A stretch of 64,000 bases of DNA from Drechmeria coniospora (lineage: Eukaryota; Ascomycota; Sordariomycetes; Hypocreales; Ophiocordycipitaceae), in NCBI RefSeq assembly GCF_001625195.1, contig NC_054390.1, positions 4,116,027 to 4,180,026 of the forward strand, written 5' to 3'. Under the pieces are notes generated by a model. It ran no database searches and was not told the origin of the DNA. It saw only the letters and a list, made by a program, of their open reading frames with translations. The translations under genes and the position numbers were made by a program. Shown here piece after piece: positions 49,211 to 60,498 of this stretch. Numbering within the stretch: position 1 is the first letter of the stretch; every line of letters begins with the position of its first letter.

Positions 49211-50596
49211 GCCACCCACGGGCCAACCCAACGCTGCTCTCCGCATTCGCACACCACACGTCTCCACCGTCAACACACGCCCCTGCGTCAATCCGTGCGA
49301 ACCAACCAACCAACCTTTCTTTGCATGCCAAAATAAAAACCACCAACCCTTTTCGCTGCCTTTTGGGACTGGCTTGGCTGGCTCTCCGCCGACCCAAGGG
49401 TGGACGAGTTCTCTGCCTACCACCTCGCCACCACTTCATCCCACGCCCCGTTGTCCATCGGTTCATCTGCTCGTCCGCAGCCTGAACACTCCCGTACTTA
49501 TATCTCGCCCACGCATGCGTGCCGCCCCGACCTGACCGCCAGCAATCGAAACCAATTCTTCTCCCTGTCCTCTTCGACTCCTCGAGCCACCCACCTCGCT
49601 GCCAACGATCTGTCACGCTCGCTCGTCCACCCCCCGCCAGCGTTCGACCATCTGCCGGCATTGGCTTCCCTTGCCCGTCCTTGCTCTGCCTTGCTCCTCC
49701 TCTTCCTCCCTCCTGCTGGCAACAGAACCCAACGGGACTCGATTCTTGTGGCGTTGCACTCGCGAGTGCCCGACCTCGCCACCCAACGTCGCCTCCATCG
49801 AAGGCGGCCTCTCTCTCGCCGTCGTCCCCGGCCTTCGGAGCTCGACGAGGGCCCGTCCATCCTCGACAGCGTCGTGCCCGCCTGAGCGGAAACCGGAGCC
49901 TGTCAGTCACCGTCCGTCAGCAAAGCGGCCGAGACAGCGGGCGAGTCCAAGAACCGATGCGTTGCCCCTCACGCACGCCCGCCACCACGACTCCCGCTTC
50001 CGCTACGCTCCTCGCCTCTGCTGCGGCATAGTCGCCAGCGAGCTCCTCCGTCCCGCAGCCTTCGCATGCCCTAAGCGGCGACCTGCATACGTTGCCACGA
50101 CGCAACCAACACGACCACCGCTGCCGCCACTGCCACCACCACCACCACCACCACCACCCAGCGCCGGCTCGACACTCCACCTGCGACCTTGGGCCTCGTC
50201 GAACGGACGGGAGACGGTGCCGCTCCGTTCCCAGTCGCCGACGACCACGACCACCCCCCACGCCCACCCCCTCCCCGGCCTGTTCCTCTCCTCGACCTCT
50301 CCGCGGCTTGTGCTGGACGCTTGCCTGCCACCGCCCTGGTCAGCCCGATCCGCAAATCGCGTCGAGACGCTCCGTCGCCCTCGGCTCCAGCGCGACCCCT
50401 GACTCTGCCCGCTGAGCATCCGCCACGCCGCAGATCTGCCAGCGTGGAGGCCTTCCCCCGCATTCCCTCTCTCCCCCCGGTCATCGTCTTGACCATGCAT
50501 GCCGAAGTCGCCTGGGACCTATAAATGTCGAAGCAGCCTTCGTCGGCGCCCTCGGCTTGCCACTCCCGTGTCTGATCGTGCTACGCCGGCACGGTC
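49211..50596 (+). other. Probable PLC1 promoter and pyrimidine-rich leader
   Basis: Strongly C/T-rich on the plus strand, as in many fungal leaders, with a CCA/CAC triplet run at 50131-50159. Open frames here (for example 243 codons at 49671-50402) are Pro/Ser/Arg-rich and end before the PLC1 start, so I read them as leader or upstream ORFs. Ends of the transcript are unknown. Confidence 0.4.
50519..50526 (+). promoter_or_regulatory. TATA-like box upstream of PLC1
   Basis: CTATAAAT, 71-78 bases upstream of the PLC1 ATG. If used, the leader would be short and the pyrimidine-rich DNA upstream would be promoter. Confidence 0.3.
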
Positions 50597-53500
50597 ATGT
50601 CGAGCGACGCGGCTTCGAACCCAATGACTTCCTCACAGCCCGTGGACCCAGTTCGGTCCTCCTCACTCTCCGCCCAGCTGAAGCGTGTTCGGCCGGGCAC
50701 GGTCCAGACCAACTTTCACCCATCCCAGCAGCCTTCTTTGCGCCATTCGAACCCTGCCACCATCCCGCCGTCGGCCATCAGCGCCTCCTCCGTCGCCTCC
50801 AACTCGCGGCCCGGCTCGCCCATCATGTCCCCCGAAACGGCCGTCTTGACGAGGAACTCGTCCATCCAAGCCTCGCCGGAACCCGCGCGGCCCAAGGATG
50901 AGGGTCAGATCCCCTCGAGCTTCCAGCTCCCCGACTCCATCCTGTCCCGGAAGACGAGCGGAAACTCGCTCGGGTACGGCTGGGTGGGCGGCCCGACCAA
51001 CGCCATAGCCGAGACCACCGACAACTACAGCGACGGCGTCGCCTCCATCGGCGCCGGCAAGACGAACTTGATTCGACGACTGTCGAGCCGAGCCTCGCGA
51101 CGCATCGCGAGCGGCCGTCGGCAATCGTCGGCCGCTCCCGCGAGCCGCGACGGCAGCGTCGGACCCTGCTTCCTGCGACGCCGCAGCGACAGCAACACGA
51201 CCGCTCCCCTCGAGGGCAACGTCCTCTCCACCGACTCCGAATCCGACCTCGACGAGAGGGAGGATTTCTCCTCCATCAGGTCCATGTACTTGGACGGCGC
51301 GCCGCGAGGCTCCTCGGCCAACAGCACGACGGGATCCGTCACGGGAAGCTCCAACAACATGGCCGGCCCCGTCATCCCCCTTCAGCTCCAGCGAGGCACC
51401 TGGCTGAGAAAAATCTCCAAGAAGAACCGCTCGAAGCGGATCCGCCTCGTCTACGAGCCCGAGACCAACAAGCTTACCTGGGACCGCACGCGACCCCACA
51501 AGTTTCTCCACGTCGACGAGATTCGGGAGATCCGCACCGGCTCCGACGTGCAGCCGTACGGCCGGGACGGCAACTTTACCGAGCCCGAGCGCTCCGCGCG
51601 CTTCTCCATCCTCTACTCGATCCCGGAAAAGTCCAAAACCAAGTATCTTCACCTCATCGTCGACGACGTCGAGACGAGCCTGACCTGGACCACCTTCCTC
51701 GAGGCCATGCTGAAGCACCGCCAGGAAGCCATGACGTCGTTGATGACCTTCAACGACCGGGCCATCGCCCAGTACTGGCAGACGGAGATGACGAGGCAGT
51801 TCGGTGACCAGCTGTGGAGCGAAGGCCAGGGCGAGATGGACATCGCCGGCGTCATGCAGGTCTGCCAGAGCCTACACATCTACAGCTCCCAGTCGACGCT
51901 GCAGGCCAATTTCCGACTCTGCGACGCAAGACGCCGCGAGCGGCTCAACTTTTCCGAGTTTCTCAACTTCGTCCGGCTCATGAGGCAGAGGTCCGACGTC
52001 CAGCGCATCATCCGCGCCATGGCCGCCAAGCCCAATGCCGGCCTCGCCTTGCCCGAGTTCCTCGCCTTCCTGCGAGATGTCCAGGGCGAGGACGTCGACG
52101 CCAATCCGGCCATGTGGGACAGGCTCTTCCACAAGTTTGTCCGCAAACACCGGGCCGACGACGTTGACGGGCTCGAGGCCGACCACGCCGTCGCGCCCAT
52201 CATGTCGGAGGCGGCCTTCGTCGGCTTCCTCGCCTCTCGTCGCAACGGGCCCGTCGTCGACGAGCCGCAGGAGTATACCCTCGACCGCCCGATGAACGAA
52301 TACTTCATCTCGAGCTCCCACAACACCTACCTTCTCGGGCGCCAGGTTGCCGGCCAGTCCAGCGTCGAGGGTTACATCGCCGCCCTCGCCCGCGGCTGCC
52401 GCTGCGTCGAGGTCGATTGCTGGGACGGATCCGACGGCCAGCCGCAGGTCGTCCACGGCCGCACCCTCACCAGCGCCATCAGCTTCAAGGAGGTGGTCAT
52501 CACCATCAACAAATACGCCTTCGTCAAGTCGGCCTTTCCGCTTTGGATCTCCCTCGAGGTGCACTGCAGCCCCGCGCAGCAGGCGCTGATGGTGGACATC
52601 ATGAAGGAGACGTTCGGCCCGAGGCTGGTCACGGAGCCGCTCGACCCGGCGTCGGGCAAGCTTCCGTCGCCCTCGGAGCTCATGGAGCGCATCCTCATCA
52701 AGGTCAAGAAGCCCAGCGGCAACCGCGACGGCTCCGTCGAGGCCGACGGTCGACGACGCGGCGCCAGCCTCAGCTCGCCCCTCTCGGCGCCCGTCGTCCC
52801 CGACGGCAACGTCTTCACGCCGTCGCAGTCTCTCCCCCAGAGCCCCCTGCTCGCCGGCAGCAGCCAACCGAGGCGTCTCGGCAGCAAGAGTCGGGTCAAC
52901 ACCATCACCGAGGGCCAGGTCCACGGCTTGATCAGCAGCAGCACGAGCGACAACGAGAGCGGCAGCGAGCTCGGTTCCATCGGCCGCTCGGCGAACAAGA
53001 CGACCAAGGTCCTCGGCTCCCTCGGCGTCTACTGCGCCGGCGTCAAGTACTTCGGCTTCGACACCCCCGCGGCCAAGGCCTTCAACCACATCTTCTCCTT
53101 CATGGAGTCGAGCTTCGCCAAGCACTCGCGGACCAAGGAGGCCAAGATGGCGCTCGACATACACAACATGCGCTACATGATGCGCGTGTACCCCGACGGC
53201 ATGCGGCTGGCCTCGAGCAACTTCATTCCCCTCGTCTACTGGCGGCGCGGCGTTCAGATGGCGGCGCTCAACTGGCAGACGTTCGACCTCGGCACCCAGC
53301 TCAACCATGCCATGTTCGAGGGCGGCAAGGACGAGTCGGGCTACGTGCTGAAGCCACCGGAGCTTCGCGACATCCAGGTTCGCCCCTTCGACTCGGCCAT
53401 CGCCGAGGGCAAGAAGGAGCGTTCCGTCGTGTCCTTTGGCATCGACGTCATCTCGGCCCAGCAGCTGATGCGGCCGGCCAACCTCGCGGCCAGCAAGTCG

Positions 53501-54052
53501 ATGGATCCGTACATCGAGGTGCAAGTCTTCCACGCCAACGACAAGCGAGACAAGACGGAAGCCGGCGCCGGCGCCATGTACCGCGACGACTCGGCCCTCA
53601 AGTTCCAGACGGAGGTGATCCGCGAGAACGGCTTCAACCCCGTCTTCTCGGACGGCCAGTTCCGGTTCCGCGTGACGACGAAGCACCCGGACCTCATCTT
53701 CGTCCGATGGTCCGTCAAGCTGGCGAGCTACGGGGAGAGCTACAACAGCAAGGACGGCGCCGCCATCGCGACGTACACGGCCAAGCTCAAGAACCTGAAG
53801 CAGGGCTATCGCACCCTGCCCCTGCTGAACCACGCCGGCGACCAGTACCTCTTCTCGACGCTGTTCTGCAAGATCAACGTCGACGCCATCGAAACCAAGC
53901 TCTTCGACGCGCCCGCACCGGTGCAGGACGTGAGCAAGTTCAACCGCCTCGGCGGCAAGGTGTTTGGCCGGTCCAACACGAGCCCCCGGGGCACCTTTGA
54001 CCAAGGCAGCCTCGAAAAGAGCAGCATGGAGAAGACGAACGCGGAGGTCTAG
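50597..54052 (+). CDS. PLC1: Phosphoinositide-specific phospholipase C (delta-type)
   Basis: Single exon, 1151 codons. Order of domains: Ser/Pro-rich N-terminal region (1-250), PH-like region (about 255-385, RGTWLRKISKKNRSKRIRL onward), EF-hand-like helices (about 385-545), catalytic X box (about 560-705) with SSSHNTYL (His575) and VVHGRTLTS (His620), a Ser-rich X/Y linker (about 705-800), Y box (about 810-930, GVYCAGVKYFGFDTP, LVYWRRG) and C2 domain (about 935-1090, SMDPYIEVQVF). Both catalytic histidines are present. The enzyme cleaves PI(4,5)P2 at the plasma membrane to IP3 and diacylglycerol, feeding calcium signalling, growth and, in pathogens, infection structures. The start is the first ATG of the frame, and its MSS start is plausible. 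The gene follows the 17-kb gene-poor region and is convergent with PFA3. Basic Arg-rich clusters near residues 165-200 may contact membranes. Confidence 0.95.
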   Translation: MSSDAASNPMTSSQPVDPVRSSSLSAQLKRVRPGTVQTNFHPSQQPSLRHSNPATIPPSAISASSVASNSRPGSPIMSPETAVLTRNSSIQASPEPARPKDEGQIPSSFQLPDSILSRKTSGNSLGYGWVGGPTNAIAETTDNYSDGVASIGAGKTNLIRRLSSRASRRIASGRRQSSAAPASRDGSVGPCFLRRRSDSNTTAPLEGNVLSTDSESDLDEREDFSSIRSMYLDGAPRGSSANSTTGSVTGSSNNMAGPVIPLQLQRGTWLRKISKKNRSKRIRLVYEPETNKLTWDRTRPHKFLHVDEIREIRTGSDVQPYGRDGNFTEPERSARFSILYSIPEKSKTKYLHLIVDDVETSLTWTTFLEAMLKHRQEAMTSLMTFNDRAIAQYWQTEMTRQFGDQLWSEGQGEMDIAGVMQVCQSLHIYSSQSTLQANFRLCDARRRERLNFSEFLNFVRLMRQRSDVQRIIRAMAAKPNAGLALPEFLAFLRDVQGEDVDANPAMWDRLFHKFVRKHRADDVDGLEADHAVAPIMSEAAFVGFLASRRNGPVVDEPQEYTLDRPMNEYFISSSHNTYLLGRQVAGQSSVEGYIAALARGCRCVEVDCWDGSDGQPQVVHGRTLTSAISFKEVVITINKYAFVKSAFPLWISLEVHCSPAQQALMVDIMKETFGPRLVTEPLDPASGKLPSPSELMERILIKVKKPSGNRDGSVEADGRRRGASLSSPLSAPVVPDGNVFTPSQSLPQSPLLAGSSQPRRLGSKSRVNTITEGQVHGLISSSTSDNESGSELGSIGRSANKTTKVLGSLGVYCAGVKYFGFDTPAAKAFNHIFSFMESSFAKHSRTKEAKMALDIHNMRYMMRVYPDGMRLASSNFIPLVYWRRGVQMAALNWQTFDLGTQLNHAMFEGGKDESGYVLKPPELRDIQVRPFDSAIAEGKKERSVVSFGIDVISAQQLMRPANLAASKSMDPYIEVQVFHANDKRDKTEAGAGAMYRDDSALKFQTEVIRENGFNPVFSDGQFRFRVTTKHPDLIFVRWSVKLASYGESYNSKDGAAIATYTAKLKNLKQGYRTLPLLNHAGDQYLFSTLFCKINVDAIETKLFDAPAPVQDVSKFNRLGGKVFGRSNTSPRGTFDQGSLEKSSMEKTNAEV

Positions 54053-55931
54053 CGGCGGATGAGCTAGCCTGCTCGCCGTTTCCGAGCGGCGAAGGCGATA
54101 TATTGCGTCACGCGCACGGCGACGGCAGCATCGGCACGGAAGACGGCCTCTCCAGTCCGCGATCCGACGTGATACTGGCGCTGAAGCCGGTGACCTGAGG
54201 GCAAGCCCAATCGCATCCGTGCATCCACTTCTGCCACGTCGTGTCGACCATCCCCTCATTTTTATCCGCTCAGCCTCTTTCCCTCGCTTTCTCCCTTCGA
54301 TTCGATTCCATCCTTCTTTCTCTGGCCCTGCCATGGGGTTTATGCATGGCATGGTGGCAATCGACTTGCTTTATCCCGCATCTCCTTTGTTCAAAACGGC
54401 GTACGAAAACAAGACGGAAAATACCCCTATGTAAGCAGAATGCTATACGTTTTTTTGCTCTTCTCATTGCAGCGATAAAGGAGCCAGTTGCACACACGGT
54501 GGGAACGGGTATGTATCCCGGAAGCATGCTTCCAAGGACCCAGAAACGGACGGGCCGGGGAATGATGTTTTTCTACCTTCGTTTCTTCATTCCTCGCAAG
54601 GCAGCTGACCTTGTCTCGGGGCGGCATGCGGACGATTGATCGACCGCGTTGCCTTTTTGTCGCATCTTTCTCTAGCGCTGTCGGCTTGTGCGGTATGACG
54701 GGATGGATCAGATTGCATTGCATTTCGGACAGGATTGATCAAGATTACCTTGTGTGGCTCGCGCTGCATTGGACCTTTGTGAGGTGGCTTTAGCGTACGA
54801 ATATGATGGATGCCATAATGATGTCGTACGTGCCTCTCAATGGATCGTTGCTGAGCTGTGATTCGACAGCCCCTATCCGTACGTGAAGGTTCAATGCTGA
54901 AGATACCATGTCCGTTGCTTGTCCCTCTTCAAAGCAAACTCGCCAGCATAGCATCTCCCCGATCGTTTATTCCATGTACCTTTCGTCCGCTGGCCTCCCA
55001 AACCTCGATCCTTGTGCTTGCACTTGAACTGGCTCATTCTGTCCACGTCATGAATCTCACCAATCTTGACCGACAGGCCCTCGTCTGAAGGGGCATGTTC
55101 TGACCTGGCCTCGGGTGGCCTGACCTTCTGACGCGCTGTCTGCTCAACCGGGGTGTTCGATGCTGTCCTCCATGCGCTCCTAGCCCGCCAGCCCTCATGA
55201 GGTGATAAAATCACGGTCCAGTATAAATGTATACATGCTTGTATTTGCCGGGGGTTGCGTCAGGGATCTTGGCCAGTTTCTCGCAGCTTGCCCCTCCCCC
55301 CACCTACATGCACACGTACGCCCCCATACGATAATCCAGCGTCACTGTGACGAGCATCGGCAGCGTACCATGCGAGAGAGGTCCGCTCTTTTGTCAGGGG
55401 TCTTGGGCGAGGGGCGAGTGGAGGGAGAGGTAAGACAGGGGTGGTTTCGATTTGCCAAGGCTGAGATGGGAATGGCGATATGGCTGCTAGAGCCGATCAC
55501 ACTGATGCACCAGTATAATTAGCATTAACCGGAGGTCTGCATCGTTCGGCAACGGGTGCCAAGAAGTATTGGAGGTATTAGACATGGTGTATATATTTTG
55601 TATCGTCTAGGCACTAAGCATAACGTGCATGTGGCAACATTTACTCGCGTAGGGGGCAGACCACCCTTTTACGGTGTGTGACAGCAACGCAGTTCGATCT
55701 TGGACGACCAGCGGGTAATCAATCTACTCGCCGAGGACCAGCGTCGATCCAATCGCCGCTACCAGCGAGGTGAAAAGAGTGAGCCGCCCATGCATACATG
55801 GGTGGAGAGAAGGGGGCCAAAGAAAATTGGTGCAAGGAGCAATTACTCCTGAGCCGTGCCGGGGGTCTGTGGTGACATCAACAAGATAATCAGATACATC
55901 ATACAGCCGGCAGGCGGCGGCCGGGCCCACG
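54053..55931. other. Convergent intergenic region, PLC1 and PFA3
   Basis: 1.9 kb between two 3' ends. Open frames up to about 130 codons show no motif. The flanks are probably 3' UTRs. No RNA gene was recognised. Confidence 0.5.
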
Positions 55932-57745
55932 TCAGTCGACGCCGTCGTCGGGGAACTGCTGGCTCGCTCTCGGCCCGATGACGTCGGGCGAGCTGCCCTT
56001 GCGAAGCATGCCGCTCGCGCCGCCTCGGCCCCACCCGCGACCGTTGGTGACAACATCGAGGGCCCGACGCTCGGCTTCCTGCCGGTTCGCTTCCGAAGTC
56101 ATGGTCGTGGGCGTCATCAAATCTTCGTCGTCTATCTCCTTGAGCTCCTCTTCGACCGTCCTGCCTCGGGGGCTGAGGCGCTGCATCGGGACGCCTTGCG
56201 TGCCATCCGCGTACAGGTTCGGGTCCCGGCCGAGGACGCGGTCGGCCTTGCTGGGCGGCTTCTTGTCCATGGCGTCCCCGGATCCCGGATACAGATGGCC
56301 TTCGCGCGAGGGTCCGTTGGACGACGGCGGACCGGCCGGACCGTCGGCGGCTCCCCAGCCAGCGTTGGCTTCCCGCGCACGCTGCTGCTCGCGCTCCAGC
56401 CTCAGGCGCTGACGGGCCGCCAGCCACCTCGGGCTGGCCTCCCACGTCCAGCCGTCGCCGGTGGTGTTGCATATGGGGAAGGCCATGAGGATCGGCGTTG
56501 GACCCAAGAGATGGAGCAGGTTCCGTTTCCAGCCGAGGTCAAAGGCGTTGGGTAGCTTCTCCGAGTCCTGTTCGTCGAGATAGTCTTCGTAGCGCTGCCG
56601 AGACTGCAGGCGCTCCCTCTCGTCATACGACATGTGCGTCGGTCTAGAACCGTCGGGTTCCTGGTTCTCGGGTGTCGCCCGTCGCTCCTCGCCTTCCTCT
56701 GGGCGCGTGATGCCGGGTAGTGCGTTGGTGTGAAAGTCGACGAATTGCTGGGCAGCCTGAGGGATCCGATTCGCCGGGTCGTGCGCTCGCTGGTACGTCT
56801 TCCGAAGGGGGGACAGGTATCTCGTCTTCTCGAGGCACTCGATCGTCGTCTGGCCTCGGCTCGCCAGCATGATGTGCCATGCCGTGAAGGCGCCGACGAC
56901 GATGCCAACGATGCCGCTGATGGCGCTCAGGATGATGAAGTTTACGGGCATGAGGGCGTTGGTGTAGTGAGTCTTGTCGTCGACGACCTCGCCCCAGACC
57001 CAGGTGGCGCTGATGGAGAAAGCGTAGAAGCAGAAGAAGGTGGTGTATATGAGAAACAGCAGGAAGGCCTTGTGGTTGCGCAGACCGATGCATGTCGCCA
57101 GCCAGGGGCAGTGGTGATCCATCTTGAGGACGCACCGGCGGCAGGTCGAGCAGTGGTGGGCGCGGTCGGGCTTGCGGGCCTGGCACTTTTTGCAGAAGCG
57201 GACTTCACCGTTGCTCTTGACGGTGAAGGACGTCGCAGGCGGGTGGCTATTGGGTGTCGGCAGAAGGCCGTAGCCGTCATTATTGGTCGTCGAGCCCGGG
57301 TTGGTGAAGACGGCAGTGGTGTACGACCAGTTGAGGAGGAAATAGAGGAGGGTGCCCAAGACGGACGAAGGGGTGCCTGGAGAGAAGGGGTTCTGTCAGT
57401 GGCCGTCGACTCTTCCTTCCGATGACGGAGTGCGTTTGAGACCAACGCCGGGATGAGAACGCCGAGGTAAAGTCGAAGGAGGGTGAAATGGAAGGCAGGG
57501 GAGGGCATAGAAGGAAGGGGAGGGGAGGGGAGGGAGAGGGGATCGAGGTAAAGTCAAGTGTGAGCGTAAAGTCTGTTCCCTCGAGCGGCAAACGTACCAA
57601 TCCAGCTGCCCTCGGGAGTGACGAAGCCAATGTTGACGACGACCCAGATGGCCCAGGTCGTCAGCCCGTACACGAAGATGAGAGGAATGCACGTCGCAAA
57701 GGCGCAGCAGGCACGCTCGAGCTTTCGCGCACAGCGCCGGGCCAT
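55932..57745 (-). CDS. PFA3: DHHC palmitoyltransferase Pfa3
   Basis: Two exons, 57745..57598 and 57376..55932, give 530 residues; the 221-nt intron has GTACGT...CTCCAG ends and a purine-rich (coding strand pyrimidine-rich) core. The start is the first ATG of the frame (MARRCARK). Hydrophobic spans lie at about 12-36, 54-70, 155-178 and 190-215, the four-helix layout of DHHC enzymes. The Cys-rich domain reads CKKCQARKPDRAHHCSTC then CRRCVLKMDHHCPW with the DHHC motif at residues 136-139 (Cys139 is the acyl carrier); TTxE (TTIE) follows the last helix region. LLNWSYTTAVFTNPGS and the long charged C-terminal tail fit fungal Pfa3, the vacuolar enzyme that palmitoylates Vac8 in yeast. The assignment to Pfa3 rather than Pfa4/Pfa5 rests on these segments. 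Confidence 0.9.
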
Positions 57746-58688
57746 GGTGGCCTGCCTCGGATGGGCCTCCTCCGCGTCGTCTTCCAACGCTACGGTGTTT
57801 GGCGCCTTGTCGAGGAAAGGTTATCGCTCGTTCGACCGTCTCATTCCGGTAAGCGGTGGGTGAACGTGAAGAGGACGCCTGGACTGTCGGGTTGCTTTAG
57901 GTTCAGCGATGCATTAGGCCTGCTTCACCGATTGTTGTTGTGTCGTGTCGGGAGGCGAGACTGTCATGGCCAGCCAATGCGTTGGTGTTTCTTGCTTAGG
58001 TCATCAGCAGGAAGGCGGAAGGGCAGAAAGGGGGACGAGCCGTCGGGGAGCGGCCTACCCTACAGTGAGCAATCGCCCCTCGTTCCGCCGCAGCAATGTA
58101 TGCCTTGCATTCTCTCGCTTCCTGAAAAGAACCACTGAATAGGTATGGCAGACGATAAAGCCTCTTGTATACTCTCTCGGAGGCCTGTGGCATCTGCATC
58201 GAATCGCTGCCCATTTTGAGGGCACTTGGCGACACAATGAGTCGGATCTCAAACTTCTTTTCTTTGCCCACCTTTCCATCAATGTACGATGGTGGCAGAG
58301 ACGAAAGAAAAGCACTCAGCTTGGCAGCAAGGAGAAAACGCCCGAACAAGGGAAGGGTTTCTTGTCCAATAAAATTAAATGCCAAAAAAAAAACTCTGGA
58401 AACTAACAAAAAAGCTCCAGCCCGGTGGCGACGGAGCCTTCGAGATTGACCACGTTTTGTCGGAAATGTGATGCACGACATCCACACCACGCAAGAACAC
58501 GCATGCCGAGACAGGACGACATGACAAAATTATTTGATACGATGACTCTTGGATCGCCTAGTCCGCCTTTATGACTTTTCAATTTGGGTATAAAATGCCA
58601 TCGTCAAGGGCCAAGAGCGAGCAGATTCCCCATCAGCCTGACAGTGAAGACAGGAGACGAACCCGCCCCTCGGTAAAGCTAGGGTGGC
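57746..58688. other. Intergenic upstream of PFA3
   Basis: Promoter side of the minus-strand PFA3 gene and 3' flank of the next minus-strand gene. Short A-rich run near 58384-58392. No gene is supported. Confidence 0.5.
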
Positions 58689-59802
58689 TCAACAGGCCAT
58701 GCACAAACTTCCCGCGTCGATGGCGCTGATCCTGTAAGGAACCGCCGGATTGGTCTCGTCGAAGCATTGCAAGAAGAACATGTCGACGACCCTGTCCCAG
58801 CACTCGAGATGGAGGCAGCCACACAGTCGGTGGACTTCCTGCTCGATCGTTACCCGTCCCATCTCCCCCTTGTCCACCATCCCCTCCAACTCACCCAATC
58901 TCTTCAACCCTTCATCCTGCTCTTCATGTTCGTGCTGGGAAAATCTGAGCATGGTGCGCGGACCTAGGCCGACACCGTCACCGACCTCGTCCTCTTGTTT
59001 GACGAGGACGGTGCGGCAGGTTTCGATGTTTGGTGCCTCGTCCTCGGTTTTGAATTTCAACACCTTGTAGGATTCGATATTGATTTCGTTCTCGTAGTCG
59101 TACTCTGGAATGGTGTCACTGCTCTCTTGGAATGGTTTGAGTTCGACGCCAACTTCATCTCCCTCCGGTGGCTCCTCTGGCTCCTGGTCGTGCCGCTGTT
59201 TCTCTGGCTCCAGCTGCCCCAGCTTCCCCAGCTTCTCCAGCTTCTCCAGCTGCTCCAGCTGCTCCAATCATTTCAGCTGCTCCTGCTGCCCCTGTTCGTG
59301 CCCCCGTTGCTCGTACCAGTCCCGCCCCTGCACTTGTTGCACCCGTTGTCCCCGTTGTTTCCGTTGATTCTGCTGCTTCTGCTGCTTCTGCTGCTCCTGC
59401 TGCTCCTGACGCCGCCCCAGCTTCTGACGTACTTGACGCCGTCCGAGCATCTGCATCGTCTTGCTCAAGAGGCGCTCGAGAGCACGCAGGACCCCACGAC
59501 CAATACGCCCCCGACGTTCGCGAACCATTACCGAAACCTTTTCCTCGAAGCGTGCTGAGCCGGGGTGCTGCCTGACCTGCACGCTGGCACGGAAGCGACG
59601 ACGTTGAACGTTGGCATAGGTGATGACGGTCGGGTACTGACCGGCGTACAACACGTCAATGTTGGCTGGTAGCAAGGAAACGAAAAGAGATCAAATGTCA
59701 GCGGCTTTGCACTGGCACGGAATACGCTTCCGAAGGGGCACTGGGGAACGAACCTGTGATCAGGGCTTGGACGGCCGCAGCTTGTTCAAAGGAATTGCTC
59801 AT
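58689..59802 (-). CDS. Unrecognised acidic coiled-coil protein; in-frame TGA or extra intron
   Basis: The N-terminal exon 59802..59754 (MSNSFEQAAAVQALIT) joins across an 88-nt intron to the frame starting at 59665. That frame runs through basic sequence and a Gln/Arg-rich stretch to a TGA at 59270..59268, and then continues in the same frame to 58689 with LEQLEKLEKLGKLGQLE heptads and an acidic C-terminal half ending in a Cys-rich segment (LCGCLHLECWD...). Removing a 171-nt intron (59432..59262, donor GTACGT, CTGAAAT branch-like site, acceptor TTGGAG) deletes the stop and the Gln run and keeps frame, giving 284 residues; that is my preferred model. Other readings are a true stop with a dead downstream half, or stop readthrough. 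No signal peptide or known domain is seen. Both halves show poor similarity to anything I know, so function is unassigned. Confidence 0.5.
59175..59435. repeat. GCT/CTG-type triplet-rich tract
   Basis: On the plus strand a run of CTG/CTT/CCT triplets, read as Gln/Lys/Glu or Leu-Glu repeats on the minus strand and open in more than one frame. This makes the exon-intron structure of the host gene hard to decide. Confidence 0.6.
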
Positions 59803-60498
59803 GACGATCTGGACTCTCGCAATACAAGGAGATGGCAAGGACGAGGGTAGTTTTGGCAGCGGTACCTTGTGCTTCGTCGCAATGGTCGATCTGTGTTGGA
59901 TTTGGACGCTTTGAAGCAATGCACAGTTGGAGAGGAAACCGAGGTGGGCGATCCAAGGCCACGGTGCCTCAGGGACAAGTCATGAATCGACCTATTAGCC
60001 TGCCTGTTCAGTGACTGATTTGAAGAGACCCTAGCAGGTAGAATGGGCATACCCTGCGGCTGTGTTCAGCTCGTAGTAATTATGCTTTGCCAGTAGGCAC
60101 ATAGTTTGCACCTAACAGTGACTCAATTTTGCAAAAGGGCAAATCATGGAAACCGACGCGGAATGGGAGCCAGCTCTGGAAATCTGGCTAGATGCGAGAA
60201 CAATGGAAGAAGCTCCCTCGACATGAGCAAAAAAGACACAGCTCCGGTCCATACTCTCAGTCAATCAAGACTTTATTTGCCTTCAAACGCCAGTACTCGA
60301 TTGCCTTCAAACGCCAGGACTTGATTGCTTAACTGTTGTCAAACTGTTGCCTAGCCATTCGCCTCCAAGAGCTCAGCCATGTTGTCTCGCCATCCTGTCG
60401 CATATCAAGTCCTTGAACGTCACGCAGCGAGCCATTAGTAGGTACATTGTTGAAAGAAAAAAAGAACAATCCGTCATCCCATCTTCGTGAGAGTGCCA
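59803..60498. other. Intergenic, no gene seen
   Basis: Promoter side of the coiled-coil gene and 3' flank of the zinc-finger gene. A 17-base direct repeat (TTGCCTTCAAACGCCAG) occurs at 60279-60295 and 60301-60317. Nothing else is supported. Confidence 0.5.

Noticed and set aside
49671..50402. 243-codon gene upstream of PLC1
   Set aside because: Pro/Ser/Arg-rich translation of a pyrimidine-rich leader with a CCA triplet run. It ends before the PLC1 ATG and has no motif.
51872..54352. 826-codon minus-strand frame
   Set aside because: It is the antisense shadow of PLC1, whose domains and catalytic residues are clear on the plus strand.
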